Of a stretch of DNA of 64,000 bases, positions 55,397-63,806 are shown in pieces. The notes under the pieces are model-generated. The model did no database searches, had not been told where the DNA came from, and saw nothing but the letters and a program-made list of their open reading frames with translations. The DNA comes from Eikenella longinqua (GTDB lineage Bacteria; Pseudomonadota; Gammaproteobacteria; Burkholderiales; Neisseriaceae): positions 1 through 64,000 of the forward strand of contig NZ_LXSL01000018.1 of the NCBI RefSeq assembly GCF_001648355.1, written 5' to 3'. A program made the position numbers and the translations under genes. The number at the start of each line of letters is the position of its first letter. The first letter of the stretch is position 1.

Positions 55397-55699
55397 ATGA
55401 CCAAATCAGAGTTGATGGCCCATATGGCCGAAAAATACCTGGCTCAGGGGCATGCTCGCCTGGCAGTGAAAGACGTGGAGCAGAGCGTGAAAGTTTTGGT
55501 GGATGCCATGACCCGCGCCCTGGCCCGCGGCCAGCGTATCGAGATTCGCGGGTTTGGCAGTTTCGACCTGAACCACCGCCCGGCCCGCGTGGGCCGCAAT
55601 CCGAAAACCGGTGAAAAAGTGAACGTGCCCGAGAAATACGTGCCGCACTTCAAAGCCGGCAAGGAGCTGCGCGAACGCGTGGACCAGGCCGCCAAGTAA
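55397..55699 (+). CDS. ihfB: Integration host factor subunit beta
   Basis: The 100-residue product bends DNA as the IhfA/IhfB heterodimer. It has MTKSELM at the start, GQRIEIRGFGSFDLNHRPARVGRNPKTGE as the DNA-binding arm (quoted as RGFGSFDL and GRNPKTGE), and VPHFKAGKELRERV at the end. AAGGA stands before the ATG. The order rpsA-ihfB is conserved. Confidence 0.96.
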   Translation: MTKSELMAHMAEKYLAQGHARLAVKDVEQSVKVLVDAMTRALARGQRIEIRGFGSFDLNHRPARVGRNPKTGEKVNVPEKYVPHFKAGKELRERVDQAAK

Positions 55700-55717
55700 G
55701 ACTGGCTTAAGCTGAAG

Positions 55718-55751
55718 AAAAGGCTACCTGAAAATTTCAGGTAGCCTTTTT
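55718..55751 (+). terminator. Terminator of cmk-rpsA-ihfB built from two DUS words
   Basis: AAAGGCTACCTGAAA and TTTCAGGTAGCCTTT form a 15-bp stem followed by TTTT. Confidence 0.8.
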
Positions 55752-55784
55752 ATGTATGTTTGGGCAAACGGGATTGTTTTAAAT

Positions 55785-56462
55785 TTATTTGAAATTCAGA
55801 ACAGGTGAAATAACCACAGAAGTTTGTACTTGATTAAACTCTGGCCTGAACGGGCTTTGATCAGTTAGCTCAAAACGATACCGACCAATGGGAAGTTCGA
55901 AACAACCACGTGCTATGTTGTTGGCAATATTTCTCGGATTATCTGTGTTGGCACCGTATGAATCTTCAATGACGAAATTGGTGTATTCCTTTTGGAACAT
56001 CAGCGTTTCTTGGCGCAGGCCTTTCCGATATACCCGCATCCGAATGGTGTACATTGGTTCGCTTTCTTCCGATAAATCACCTAGGCCGGTAAAGGCTCGC
56101 TGCATTTTTTGAGCTTCTTCATTGAGGGGGCCAAAAACGCCTTTATCCGCATCCGGTCCCCATAGGTTGATCATGCCGTCAATGAATTCAATTTTTGTCC
56201 AGAGGCAGTAGCGGTGTTTGAGATAAATTGTTTCGTTGAACTCAAGCCGTTTGTGTTGGCCTAGAGGAAAATCTTGATAAGCTGGGGTAGGTAGAAACTG
56301 AAGAATCAAACTGCGGGAGAAGTCGCAACTGACCAGTAGACATGACACGACGCCGAGAATAGCCAATTTTTTTAATAGCGGCGCGTATTTTTTCAGGTAG
56401 CCTTTGAGTTTGCCGGAAGGTTGGCGTGGCGGCGTGGGCGGCGGGTTTGTGGCTTCACTCAT
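55785..56462 (-). CDS. Hypothetical lipoprotein-like membrane protein, AT-richer than neighbours
   Basis: From the ATG at 56462 (AAGGG before it) the product has 225 residues. After about 35 Pro- and Lys-rich residues comes a hydrophobic helix with LAILGVVSCLLVSC, which could be a membrane anchor or a displaced lipobox (LVSC). The rest is a soluble domain with NETIYLKHRYCLW and RGCFELPIGRYRFELTD. A DUS is read as GYLKK just before the helix. Its codons use more A and T than the surrounding genes, a sign of recent arrival. No family is recognised with confidence. Confidence 0.65.
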   Translation of the reverse strand: MSEATNPPPTPPRQPSGKLKGYLKKYAPLLKKLAILGVVSCLLVSCDFSRSLILQFLPTPAYQDFPLGQHKRLEFNETIYLKHRYCLWTKIEFIDGMINLWGPDADKGVFGPLNEEAQKMQRAFTGLGDLSEESEPMYTIRMRVYRKGLRQETLMFQKEYTNFVIEDSYGANTDNPRNIANNIARGCFELPIGRYRFELTDQSPFRPEFNQVQTSVVISPVLNFK

Positions 56463-56578
56463 ATTCAACCCTTTCTTCAGTAGATAGTTGAAGTAGATAG
56501 AACGAGGGAATTGTACGCCTGCTGTGCAGGGAAACCAAATACCAGCTCGTGTGGCAATGATTGGTAGAGGGGAAAACT

Positions 56579-56612
56579 AAAGGCTACCTGAAATATTTTT
56601 CAGGTAGCCTTT
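56579..56612 (-). terminator. DUS hairpin behind the nitroreductase gene
   Basis: AAAGGCTACCTGAAA and TTTTTCAGGTAGCCTTT face each other across TAT; T and A runs flank it, so it may work in both directions. Confidence 0.65.
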
Positions 56613-56633
56613 TATCCGGGCAAAGCAAGCGCC

Positions 56634-57185
56634 TTACCAATAGCTCACCAGCTCCGACAAATCGGTATTCTTGCCACCGTCGGCGGTTTTTTGCGCGGTG
56701 CCGATCATCAGCAGGCCGATGATTTTGTCGTGCTCTTCGCAGGCAAAGGCTTCGCGCAGGGCGGCGGTATTGACCCACAGGCCGGTGAGCCACACGTTGT
56801 CGAAGCCTTGCGCCTTGGCAGCCAGCTGGATGGCGTAGGCGGCGCAGCCGGCGCTGAGCACTTGTTCCCACTCCGGCTTGGGCTTGAGGCAGTTTAGATT
56901 GGGCTTGGCCACCACGCCGATCATCAAGGGCGCCATCTGCCCCAACACCTCGGCCTTGCGCGCCGCTTCGCCGCCGATTTCGGTCGCGCATTGGCCGAGC
57001 ACGTGGCGGAAGGTTTGCCAGCCCGCTTCGCTTTGCACCACGACAAAGTGCCAAGGCGTGTGGTTGCCGTGGTCGGGCACTTGCGTGGCGGCCTGCAAAA
57101 TAGTTTCCAGCTGGGCGGCATCGGGGCCGGGCGCGGTGAGGAGGCGCACGGAGCGGCGGGTGGTGAGCAAATCCAGGGTGTTCAT
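56634..57185 (-). CDS. Nitroreductase family protein (YdjA-like)
   Basis: The 183-residue product binds FMN: MNTLDLLTTRRSVR at the start, VPDHGNHTPWHFVVV with the FMN ribityl contacts, and the GLLMIGTA end. The family reduces nitroaromatics or quinones with NAD(P)H as a dimer. Length and the missing central excursion fit the short YdjA branch. The physiological substrate is unknown. Confidence 0.88.
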   Translation of the reverse strand: MNTLDLLTTRRSVRLLTAPGPDAAQLETILQAATQVPDHGNHTPWHFVVVQSEAGWQTFRHVLGQCATEIGGEAARKAEVLGQMAPLMIGVVAKPNLNCLKPKPEWEQVLSAGCAAYAIQLAAKAQGFDNVWLTGLWVNTAALREAFACEEHDKIIGLLMIGTAQKTADGGKNTDLSELVSYW

Positions 57186-57334
57186 ATTGTTCAGATTCCT
57201 TGTGTGCGTTGTAAACGGAAATGCCGTGCTTATACCACACGCCCCGCATTCAGGCTACCTGAAAAAATTGCCGGCTTCGCCCCGTGCCGTTTGGCGATAT
57301 AATGCGCCCGTCTCCCATCCTTTGAAAGCCCGCC

Positions 57335-57784
57335 ATGAGCGCCAAGCCCCTCTTCACCCTGTCCGACCAAAACGGCCACGATTTCTCCGCCGCCGAACAC
57401 TTGCCGCTGGTGCTGTATTTCTACCCCAAAGACAGCACGCCCGGCTGCACCGCCGAAGCGCAGGAATTCAGCGCGCTGCTGCCCGAATTTCGGGCGCTCG
57501 GTTTTCAGGTAGCCGGCGTATCGCGCGACAGCGTGGCCAGCCACCAGAAATTCGTGTGTAAATACGCGCTGGAAGTGCCGCTTTTGTCGGACAAAGACGA
57601 AACCGTGTGCCGCCTGTTCGACGTGATAAAAGAGAAAAACATGTATGGCAAGAAAGTGTTCGGCATCGAGCGCAGCACCTTTGTGCTGGATGCGCAAGGC
57701 AATATCGCGCGCGAATGGCGCAAAGTGAAAGCCGCCGGCCACGCCCAAGCCGTGCTCGACGCGCTGCGGGAACAGGTGGAATAG
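57335..57784 (+). CDS. bcp: Thioredoxin-dependent peroxiredoxin Bcp/PrxQ
   Basis: The 149-residue product reduces peroxides. The peroxidatic Cys lies in YPKDSTPGCTAEAQEF at about residue 47. The usual resolving Cys five residues on is replaced by Gln, so it is either a 1-Cys form or uses a distant Cys (KFVCKYAL or ETVCRLFD). A DUS is read as FQVAG. It ends 8 bases before the Ogt-like gene. Confidence 0.92.
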   Translation: MSAKPLFTLSDQNGHDFSAAEHLPLVLYFYPKDSTPGCTAEAQEFSALLPEFRALGFQVAGVSRDSVASHQKFVCKYALEVPLLSDKDETVCRLFDVIKEKNMYGKKVFGIERSTFVLDAQGNIAREWRKVKAAGHAQAVLDALREQVE

Positions 57785-57792
57785 GGGCAGCG

Positions 57793-58257
57793 ATGCAATA
57801 CCGCTACGAAGCCCCGTTCGGCACGCTGATCTGCCGTTTTGACGGCGACAGGCTCACCGAAATCCTGCTCGGCAACGAGCGCATCGACTTCCTGCCCGCG
57901 CTGCCGGAAAACAGCGCGCTCGCCCGCGGGCTGGACGGCTATTTTTCAGGTAGCCTCCACGCCCTGCCCAAAGTGGCCGAAATACCGCCCGGCACGCCGT
58001 TTCAGCGCAAAGTGTGGGCGCAGATTGCCGCCATCCCGCCCGGGCAAACCCTCAGCTACCGGCAGATTGCCGAGCGCATCGGCAGCCACCCGCGCCCCGT
58101 GGGCGGCGCCTGCGGCAAAAACCCGCTGCCGCTCTTGATACCCTGCCACCGCGTATTGTCGGCAAGCGGGCTGGGCGGCTTCAGCATGGGCGGCGATACC
58201 GAGCGCGGCCTGGCGGTGAAACGCTGGCTGCTCAAGCACGAGGGCATCGCATGGTGA
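57793..58257 (+). CDS. Second methylated-DNA--cysteine methyltransferase-like protein
   Basis: From the ATG at 57793 the product has 154 residues. It has FQRKVWAQIAAIPPGQTLSY, GGACGKNPLPLLIPCHRVL with the acceptor Cys, and GGFSMGGDTERGLAVKRWLL. It is shorter than the ogt product at 36749 and lacks the usual N-terminal domain core; ASN in the helix is Lys/Gly-changed (GACGKNP). It could be an Ogt or an alkyltransferase-like repair protein with retained Cys. A DUS is read as FSGSL. The last bases overlap the recombinase start. Confidence 0.82.
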   Translation: MQYRYEAPFGTLICRFDGDRLTEILLGNERIDFLPALPENSALARGLDGYFSGSLHALPKVAEIPPGTPFQRKVWAQIAAIPPGQTLSYRQIAERIGSHPRPVGGACGKNPLPLLIPCHRVLSASGLGGFSMGGDTERGLAVKRWLLKHEGIAW

Positions 58258-59156
58258 AAACAGCCGAGCCGCTGCCGCCGCGTTGGCAAGAGCCCATCGA
58301 GCAAACGCTAGACGACCTCTTCCTCACCCGCCAGCGCTCTGCCAACACCTTGGCCGGCTACCGGCGCGACTTGGAAAAAGTCGCCCGCCGCCTGCAAGCG
58401 CGCGATACCGATTGGCTCCAGGCCGATGCCGCCGGGCTGGCCGAAGCCGTGTATGCCCCCGGCGAGAAACCCGCCTCCCAAGCCCGCGCCCTCTCCGCCG
58501 TGAAGCAGCTCTACGGCTTGCTCCAGCTGCAAAACCGCCGCAGCGACAACCCCACGCAATCCCTTTCCCCGCCGCGCAACGGCCGCGCCCTGCCGCCGCT
58601 CATCAGCGAAGCGCAAATCGACGCGCTGCTCGCCGCGCCCGACACCGGCACCATCTTCGGCCTGCGCGACAAAGCTGTGCTCGAAACCCTGTATGCCTCC
58701 GGCCTGCGCGTATCCGAAGCTGCTGAAATGCAGTTGCAGGATTTGGATTTGCAGCGCGGCGTGGTGACCGTAATCGGCAAGGGCAACAAGCAGCGTATCG
58801 TGCCGCTGGGCGCCGAAGCCGTGCACTGGCTGGAACGCTACCTGAAAGAAGCGCGCGGCTCGCTGCTCAAGCAAGCCCCGTGCAACGCCGTATTCGTGGG
58901 GCAGAAGCGCATGGGCATCAGCCGCCAGCTGGTGTGGCAGATGGTGAAGCGCTACGCGGCCGAAACCGGCATCAGCTCGCTCAGCCCGCACAGCCTGCGC
59001 CACGCCTTTGCCACCCATCTGGTGAACCACGGCGCCGATTTGCGCAGCGTGCAGATGATGCTCGGCCATGCCAGCCTGAACACCACGCAAATCTACACCC
59101 ACGTGGCCAACGAGCGGCTCAAGCAGATGGTGGAGCAGCATCATCCGCGGGGCTAG
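58251..59156 (+). CDS. xerD: Tyrosine recombinase XerD-like
   Basis: The 301-residue product acts at dif with XerC to resolve chromosome dimers. It has a SAM-like N-terminal domain (residues about 15-95) and the catalytic domain with LYASGLRVSEA (Arg), IGKGNKQRIVP (Lys), HSLRHAFATHL (His-Arg), LGHASLNTTQIYTH (His and Tyr). The sequence fits XerD better than XerC, from position and wording, but the two are close. The start overlaps the preceding gene by 7 bases. Confidence 0.92.
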   Translation: MVKTAEPLPPRWQEPIEQTLDDLFLTRQRSANTLAGYRRDLEKVARRLQARDTDWLQADAAGLAEAVYAPGEKPASQARALSAVKQLYGLLQLQNRRSDNPTQSLSPPRNGRALPPLISEAQIDALLAAPDTGTIFGLRDKAVLETLYASGLRVSEAAEMQLQDLDLQRGVVTVIGKGNKQRIVPLGAEAVHWLERYLKEARGSLLKQAPCNAVFVGQKRMGISRQLVWQMVKRYAAETGISSLSPHSLRHAFATHLVNHGADLRSVQMMLGHASLNTTQIYTHVANERLKQMVEQHHPRG

Positions 59157-59179
59157 CGGCGGCAGAAAGTGCATGATCG

Positions 59180-59210
59180 TTTTCAGGTAGCCTTCAAGGC
59201 TACCTGAAAA
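59180..59210 (+). terminator. DUS palindrome behind the recombinase gene
   Basis: TTTTCAGGTAGCCT and AGGCTACCTGAAAA are separated by TCA only; a further DUS is at 59265-59278. Confidence 0.65.
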
Positions 59211-59338
59211 ATTTCCGTGCATCCCAACAGGCAAGCTACCCCGCCCGGCAGGCCGCCCGCCAGCTTTTCAGGTAGCCTGCCAGGCCGTTTTGTGGGAAAA
59301 TCCGCACGTTTAAAATTATTCAAATCGGGCGAAATATT

Positions 59339-59842
59339 ATGTTGGACAGAGAAGGTTATCGCCCCAATGTCGGCATCATCATCACCAACCAGCGCAACGA
59401 AGTGTTTTGGGGCAAACGCGTGCAGGAGCATTCCTGGCAGTTTCCGCAGGGCGGCATCAAGCCCGGCGAAAGCCCCGAAGCCGCCATGTATCGCGAGTTG
59501 GCCGAAGAAGTGGGCCTTCTGCCGCACCACGTGAAAATCCTCGGCCGCACGCGCGACTGGCTGCGCTACGACGTGCCCGGCAACTGGGTGCGCCGCCAAT
59601 GGCGCGGGGCATACCGCGGGCAGAAGCAGATTTGGTATCTGCTGCGGCTCATCGGCCGCGAAAGCGATGTGCACCTGCGCGCCAGCAGCCAGCCCGAGTT
59701 TGACGCCTGGCGCTGGCACGACTACTGGGCGCCCATCGAAGAAGTGATTGAATTTAAAAAAGACGTTTACACCAATGCCCTGCAGGAGCTTTCCCGCTTC
59801 CTGCACAATCTGGAAAGCCTGGAGCAGTTTAACCAGCGCTAG
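59339..59842 (+). CDS. rppH: RNA pyrophosphohydrolase
   Basis: RppH removes pyrophosphate from mRNA 5' ends and so starts decay. The 167-residue product starts MLDREGYRPNVGIIITN. It has the Nudix box GGIKPGESPEAAMYRELAEEVG as GGIKPGES and RELAEEVG, then RTRDWLRYDVPGNW and WYLLRL. All are typical of proteobacterial RppH. Confidence 0.96.
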   Translation: MLDREGYRPNVGIIITNQRNEVFWGKRVQEHSWQFPQGGIKPGESPEAAMYRELAEEVGLLPHHVKILGRTRDWLRYDVPGNWVRRQWRGAYRGQKQIWYLLRLIGRESDVHLRASSQPEFDAWRWHDYWAPIEEVIEFKKDVYTNALQELSRFLHNLESLEQFNQR

Positions 59843-59875
59843 GCCTCCCTGCCCAAAGAGTGAAAGACACCGCCG

Positions 59876-60667
59876 ATGAGCGACATCCTCACCCACATCC
59901 TCGCCACCAAACATCAAGAAGTGGCCGCCGCGCAAGCCGCGCTGCCCTTGACCGAAGTGCGCGCCCGCGCCGCCGATATGCCGCCGCCGCGCGGCTTTGT
60001 GCAAGCCATGCGCGCCAAGCATGGCCAAGGGCAGGCCGCGCTGATTGCCGAAATCAAAAAAGCCAGCCCCAGCAAAGGCCTGATCCGCCCCGATTTCCAG
60101 CCCGAGCAGCTGGCGCGCGCCTATGAGGCCGCCGGCGCCGCCTGCCTTTCCGTGCTCACCGACGAGCAGTATTTCCAAGGCTCGGCAGGCTACCTGAAAA
60201 CCGCCCGCGCCGCCGTGGCGCTGCCCGTGTTGCGCAAAGATTTTATGGTGAGCGCCTATCAAATCTACCAATCCCGCGCCATGGGCGCCGACGCCGTGCT
60301 GCTGATTGCCGCCGCGCTCGGCCAAGCCCAGCTTGAAGAGTTGGAGGGCATCGCGCACGAATTGGGCATGGCCGTGCTGCTGGAGCTGCACGATGCCGGG
60401 GAGCTGGAAAAATGCCGCCGCCTCGCCACCCCGCTTGTCGGCGTGAACAACCGCAACCTGCGCACCTTTGAAGTGAGCCTGCAGCAAACGCTGGATTTGC
60501 TGCCCGAAATCGCCGGAGAAGGCCGCGTAATCGTTACCGAAAGCGGCATCCGCAGCCGCGAAGACGTGCAGTTTATGCGCCGCCACGGCGTGCACAGCTT
60601 CCTGATTGGCGAAACTTTTATGCGTGCCGTAGACGTGGGCGCGGAAGTGGAAAAACTGTTTGCTTGA
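59876..60667 (+). CDS. trpC: Indole-3-glycerol phosphate synthase
   Basis: TrpC closes the indole ring in tryptophan synthesis. The 263-residue product has IAEIKKASPSKGLIRPDF with the catalytic Lys, CLSVLTDEQYFQGS, LRKDFMVSAYQIYQSRAMGAD, LVGVNNRNLRTFEV, VTESGIRSRED and FLIGETFMR. It is not next to other trp genes here. A DUS is read as GYLKT. The start lies 33 bases after the rppH stop. Confidence 0.96.
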   Translation: MSDILTHILATKHQEVAAAQAALPLTEVRARAADMPPPRGFVQAMRAKHGQGQAALIAEIKKASPSKGLIRPDFQPEQLARAYEAAGAACLSVLTDEQYFQGSAGYLKTARAAVALPVLRKDFMVSAYQIYQSRAMGADAVLLIAAALGQAQLEELEGIAHELGMAVLLELHDAGELEKCRRLATPLVGVNNRNLRTFEVSLQQTLDLLPEIAGEGRVIVTESGIRSREDVQFMRRHGVHSFLIGETFMRAVDVGAEVEKLFA

Positions 60668-60668
60668 G

Positions 60669-60708
60669 TTTTCAGGTAGCCTTTTGCAGAGCTGGGGCTA
60701 CCTGAAAA
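60669..60708 (+). terminator. Inverted DUS pair behind trpC
   Basis: TTTTCAGGTAGCCT (60669-60682) faces GGGCTACCTGAAAA, ending near 60708. Confidence 0.55.
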
Positions 60709-60753
60709 AGTTCATGGCAGGTTTGAGGCTTGATTTTGACGCAAGGAGTAGGC

Positions 60754-61119
60754 ATGAAACGTTTTCCAGCCATGCTAGCGCTGCTGTTGCTGCCTGCCGC
60801 CACCCTGGCCAAACAGCCGGCAGGGCAGGCGCCATGCCCGCAGGTGAACCGCGACAGCATCGAGGTGCTCACTTATCTGTATGCCTGCACCAATCACGAT
60901 GCCGCCGAGCTGCCCGCCGCCGCCGAGCAGCAGTCCGACAAACTGATGCAGCTGGCCGGCCAATGCTCCGGCAGCGACCAAGAAACCTGGTGGCGGCAAA
61001 ACGGCGCACAGATGGCCGCCGAGCGCGCCCGCTACGAGCCCGCGGCCGATGTAGACACAGCGGCGGTGTGCCGCCAGCGCAGCGCGCATATCCGGCGCAT
61101 CCTGCGGCGCTACCGCTGA
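60754..61119 (+). CDS. Hypothetical exported protein
   Basis: From the ATG at 60754 (AAGGAG before it) the product has 121 residues. It starts with a signal peptide MKRFPAMLALLLLPAATLA, cut probably after TLA. The mature part has four Cys (PCPQ, YACT, GQCS, VCRQ), likely two disulfides, and is helical. No family is recognised. It may be periplasmic. Confidence 0.7.
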   Translation: MKRFPAMLALLLLPAATLAKQPAGQAPCPQVNRDSIEVLTYLYACTNHDAAELPAAAEQQSDKLMQLAGQCSGSDQETWWRQNGAQMAAERARYEPAADVDTAAVCRQRSAHIRRILRRYR

Positions 61120-61130
61120 ATTGCAAAATA

Positions 61131-61179
61131 TTTCAGGTAGCCTCAAGCTGCTTTGAGGGCAGGGCAGGCTACCTGAAAA
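61131..61179 (+). terminator. Inverted DUS pair behind the exported protein gene
   Basis: TTTCAGGTAGCCT (61131-61143) faces AGGCTACCTGAAAA (61166-61179). Confidence 0.5.
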
Positions 61180-61215
61180 AAGAAACCCCATTCGAAACCA
61201 CCCAGAGACATCGAT

Positions 61216-62781
61216 ATGACCCAAGACAAAATCCTGATTCTCGATTTCGGTTCGCAAGTAACCCAGCTCATCGCCCGCCGCGTGCGCGAGGCGCATGTGT
61301 ATTGCGAGCTGCACCCCTACGATATGCCGCTTGCCGAGATTAAAGCCTTCAATCCCAAAGGCATCATCCTCTCCGGCGGCCCCAATTCGGTGTACGATTC
61401 CGACTATCAGGCCGACACCGGCATTTTCGACTTGGGCGTGCCCGTGCTCGGTATCTGCTATGGCATGCAGTTTATGGCGCACCACCTCGGCGGCAAAGTC
61501 TCCCCCGGCGACCAGCGCGAATTCGGCTATGCCGAAGTGAAAACCACCGACAGCCCGCTCACCGCCGGCCTGAGCGATGGCGAGCCGAACACGCTGGAAG
61601 TGTGGATGAGCCACGGCGACAAAGTGTCCGCCCTGCCCGAAGGCTTCCGCATTTTCGGCGACACGCTCTCCTGCCCCGTGGCCATCATGGGGCACGAAGC
61701 CAAACGCTTCTACGGCATCCAGTTCCACCCCGAAGTCACGCACACCAAACAAGGCCGCGCCCTGCTCAACCGCTTCGTGCTGGACATTTGCGGCGCCAAG
61801 CCGGGCTGGACTATGCCCAATTATGTGGATGAAATGGTGGCCAAAATCCGCGAGCAGGTGGGCGATGAGGAAGTGATCCTCGGGCTTTCCGGCGGCGTGG
61901 ATTCCTCCGTGGCCGCCGCGCTCATACACCGCGCCATTGGCGACCAGCTCACCTGCGTGTTTGTCGATCACGGCCTGTTGCGGCTGGACGAGCGCACCGC
62001 CGTGCTCGATATGATGGGGCGGCATTTCGGCGTGCACGTGGTGCATGTGGATGCCTCCGAGCAGTTTTTGGGCAAACTCGCCGGCGTAACCGACCCCGAG
62101 CGCAAACGCAAAATCATCGGCGCCGAGTTTATCGAAGTGTTCCAACGCGAAGCCGCCAAGCTGAAAAACGCCAAATGGCTGGCGCAGGGCACGATTTATT
62201 CCGACGTGATCGAAAGCGCCGGCGCCAAAACCAAAAAGGCGCACGCCATTAAGAGCCACCACAACGTGGGCGGCCTGCCCGAAACCCTCAACCTGAAGCT
62301 GCTCGAGCCCCTGCGCGACCTGTTTAAAGACGAAGTGCGCGAGCTCGGCCTCACCCTCGGCCTGCCCAAAGAAATGATCTACCGCCACCCCTTCCCCGGC
62401 CCCGGCTTCGGCGTGCGCATTTTGGGCGAAGTGAAACGCGAATACGCCGAGCTCTTGCGCCGCGCCGACGCCATCTTCACCGAAGAGCTGCGCAACACCT
62501 TCAATGAAGAAGGCCAATCGTGGTACGACCTCACCAGCCAGGCCTTCACCGTATTCCTGCCGGTGAAATCCGTGGGCGTGATGGGCGACGGCCGCACTTA
62601 TGAATACGTGGTGGCACTGCGCGCCGTCATCACCAGCGATTTCATGACCGCACATTGGGCCGAGCTGCCCTACGATTTGCTGGGCAAAGTGTCGAACCGC
62701 ATCATCAACGAAGTGCGCGGCATCAACCGCGTGGTGTACGACATCAGCGGCAAACCGCCCGCCACGATTGAGTGGGAATAA
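61216..62781 (+). CDS. guaA: GMP synthase (glutamine-hydrolysing)
   Basis: GuaA aminates XMP to GMP with glutamine and ATP. The 521-residue product has the class I amidotransferase domain with the catalytic Cys in PVLGICYGMQ and His/Glu in FHPEVTHT. The ATP pyrophosphatase domain has GLSGGVDSSV, and the C-terminal dimerisation domain ends in PPATIEWE. It is complete. DUS hairpins follow. Confidence 0.97.
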   Translation: MTQDKILILDFGSQVTQLIARRVREAHVYCELHPYDMPLAEIKAFNPKGIILSGGPNSVYDSDYQADTGIFDLGVPVLGICYGMQFMAHHLGGKVSPGDQREFGYAEVKTTDSPLTAGLSDGEPNTLEVWMSHGDKVSALPEGFRIFGDTLSCPVAIMGHEAKRFYGIQFHPEVTHTKQGRALLNRFVLDICGAKPGWTMPNYVDEMVAKIREQVGDEEVILGLSGGVDSSVAAALIHRAIGDQLTCVFVDHGLLRLDERTAVLDMMGRHFGVHVVHVDASEQFLGKLAGVTDPERKRKIIGAEFIEVFQREAAKLKNAKWLAQGTIYSDVIESAGAKTKKAHAIKSHHNVGGLPETLNLKLLEPLRDLFKDEVRELGLTLGLPKEMIYRHPFPGPGFGVRILGEVKREYAELLRRADAIFTEELRNTFNEEGQSWYDLTSQAFTVFLPVKSVGVMGDGRTYEYVVALRAVITSDFMTAHWAELPYDLLGKVSNRIINEVRGINRVVYDISGKPPATIEWE

Positions 62782-62792
62782 CCGGTGCAGGA

Positions 62793-62832
62793 TTTTCAGG
62801 TAGCCTCAGCATGAATACAGGCTACCTGAAAA
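62793..62832 (+). terminator. Inverted DUS pair behind guaA
   Basis: TTTTCAGGTAGCCT (62793-62806) faces AGGCTACCTGAAAA (62819-62832). Confidence 0.6.
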
Positions 62833-62882
62833 TATTTGCTACAGATAAACTGCCTGTTATAGAAACGAAACCATCAGCTATA

Positions 62883-62921
62883 TTTTCAGGTAGCCTCCCC
62901 GCTTTGCAGGCTACCTGAAAA
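62883..62921. terminator. Second inverted DUS pair between guaA and the hydrolase gene
   Basis: TTTTCAGGTAGCCT (62883-62896) faces AGGCTACCTGAAAA (62908-62921). Confidence 0.45.
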
Positions 62922-62952
62922 TCCTTTCCAACCCTCCACCCACAACACCGCC

Positions 62953-63591
62953 ATGGCCCTACAACTCAACCTCTTCCCCGTTACCCCCTTCCGCCAAAAC
63001 TGCTCCCTGCTGTGGGACGAACAAAGCAAAGAAGCCGTGTGGATCGACGTGGGCGGCGAAGCCGAATGGCTGCAGGGCGAAGCCGCCAAACTCGGCTTGC
63101 AGCCCAAAGCAATCTGGCTCACCCACGGCCACCTCGACCATGCCGCCGGCGTGGCCGACATGATCGCCCGCACCCCGCTGCCCGTTATCGGCCCGCACCG
63201 CGCCGACCAATGGCTGCTCGACAGCCTGCCCGACACCACCGCCGGCTTCGGCTTCCCCGTTTCCCCGCCCGTGCAGCCCACGCGCTGGCTGGAAGAGGGC
63301 GACGAGCTTAGCGTGGGCGGCTACCGCTTCCAAGTGCTGCACGCCCCCGGCCACACCCCCGGCCACGTTGTGTTTTACTGCGCCGAAGCCAAACTCTTGA
63401 TTGCCGGCGACGTATTGTTCTACGAATCCATCGGCCGCACCGACTTCGAGCGCAGCAGCCATGCCGACCTCCTGCGCAGCATCCGCGAAAAACTGCTGGT
63501 GTTGCCCGAAGACACCATCGTCGTGCCCGGGCACGGCCGCACCACCACCATCGGCCACGAAAAGCGGCACAATCCCTTCCTGCTCGGCTAG
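62953..63591 (+). CDS. Metallo-beta-lactamase fold hydrolase (glyoxalase II-like, YcbL/GloC type)
   Basis: The 212-residue product has the metal motif THGHLDHAAG (residues about 57-66), HAPGHTPGHVVFY, AGDVLFYESIGRTD and the last His in VVPGHGRTTTIGHEK. Length and motifs fit the type II glyoxalase YcbL (GloC), which hydrolyses S-lactoylglutathione. Other thioesters are possible. Confidence 0.88.
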   Translation: MALQLNLFPVTPFRQNCSLLWDEQSKEAVWIDVGGEAEWLQGEAAKLGLQPKAIWLTHGHLDHAAGVADMIARTPLPVIGPHRADQWLLDSLPDTTAGFGFPVSPPVQPTRWLEEGDELSVGGYRFQVLHAPGHTPGHVVFYCAEAKLLIAGDVLFYESIGRTDFERSSHADLLRSIREKLLVLPEDTIVVPGHGRTTTIGHEKRHNPFLLG

Positions 63592-63806
63592 CTCAACCCG
63601 ATTTCCCCTGCCCAAAGCCGCTGTGGTAGGGGAAAATCAGCCTGCCCCGCGCAAGATAATTGCAAAGACGGCCACCGTTAAGATGCATGCATTCCGCTGC
63701 CGCCGTAAATCTTGGTTAATCCCTCTTTTTATGCCCAAACCTTTAGACTAAGATAGCTCCACCCCTGCCCAGTGCAGGCGGCATTTTCTAACCTTATAGG
63801 AAAAGC
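63592..63806. other. Gap at the window end
   Basis: No gene is seen. An imperfect hairpin (GATTTCCCCT with AGGGGAAAATC, about 63600-63640) may end the hydrolase gene, although no T run follows. No DUS is present, unlike most gaps here. Confidence 0.4.
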
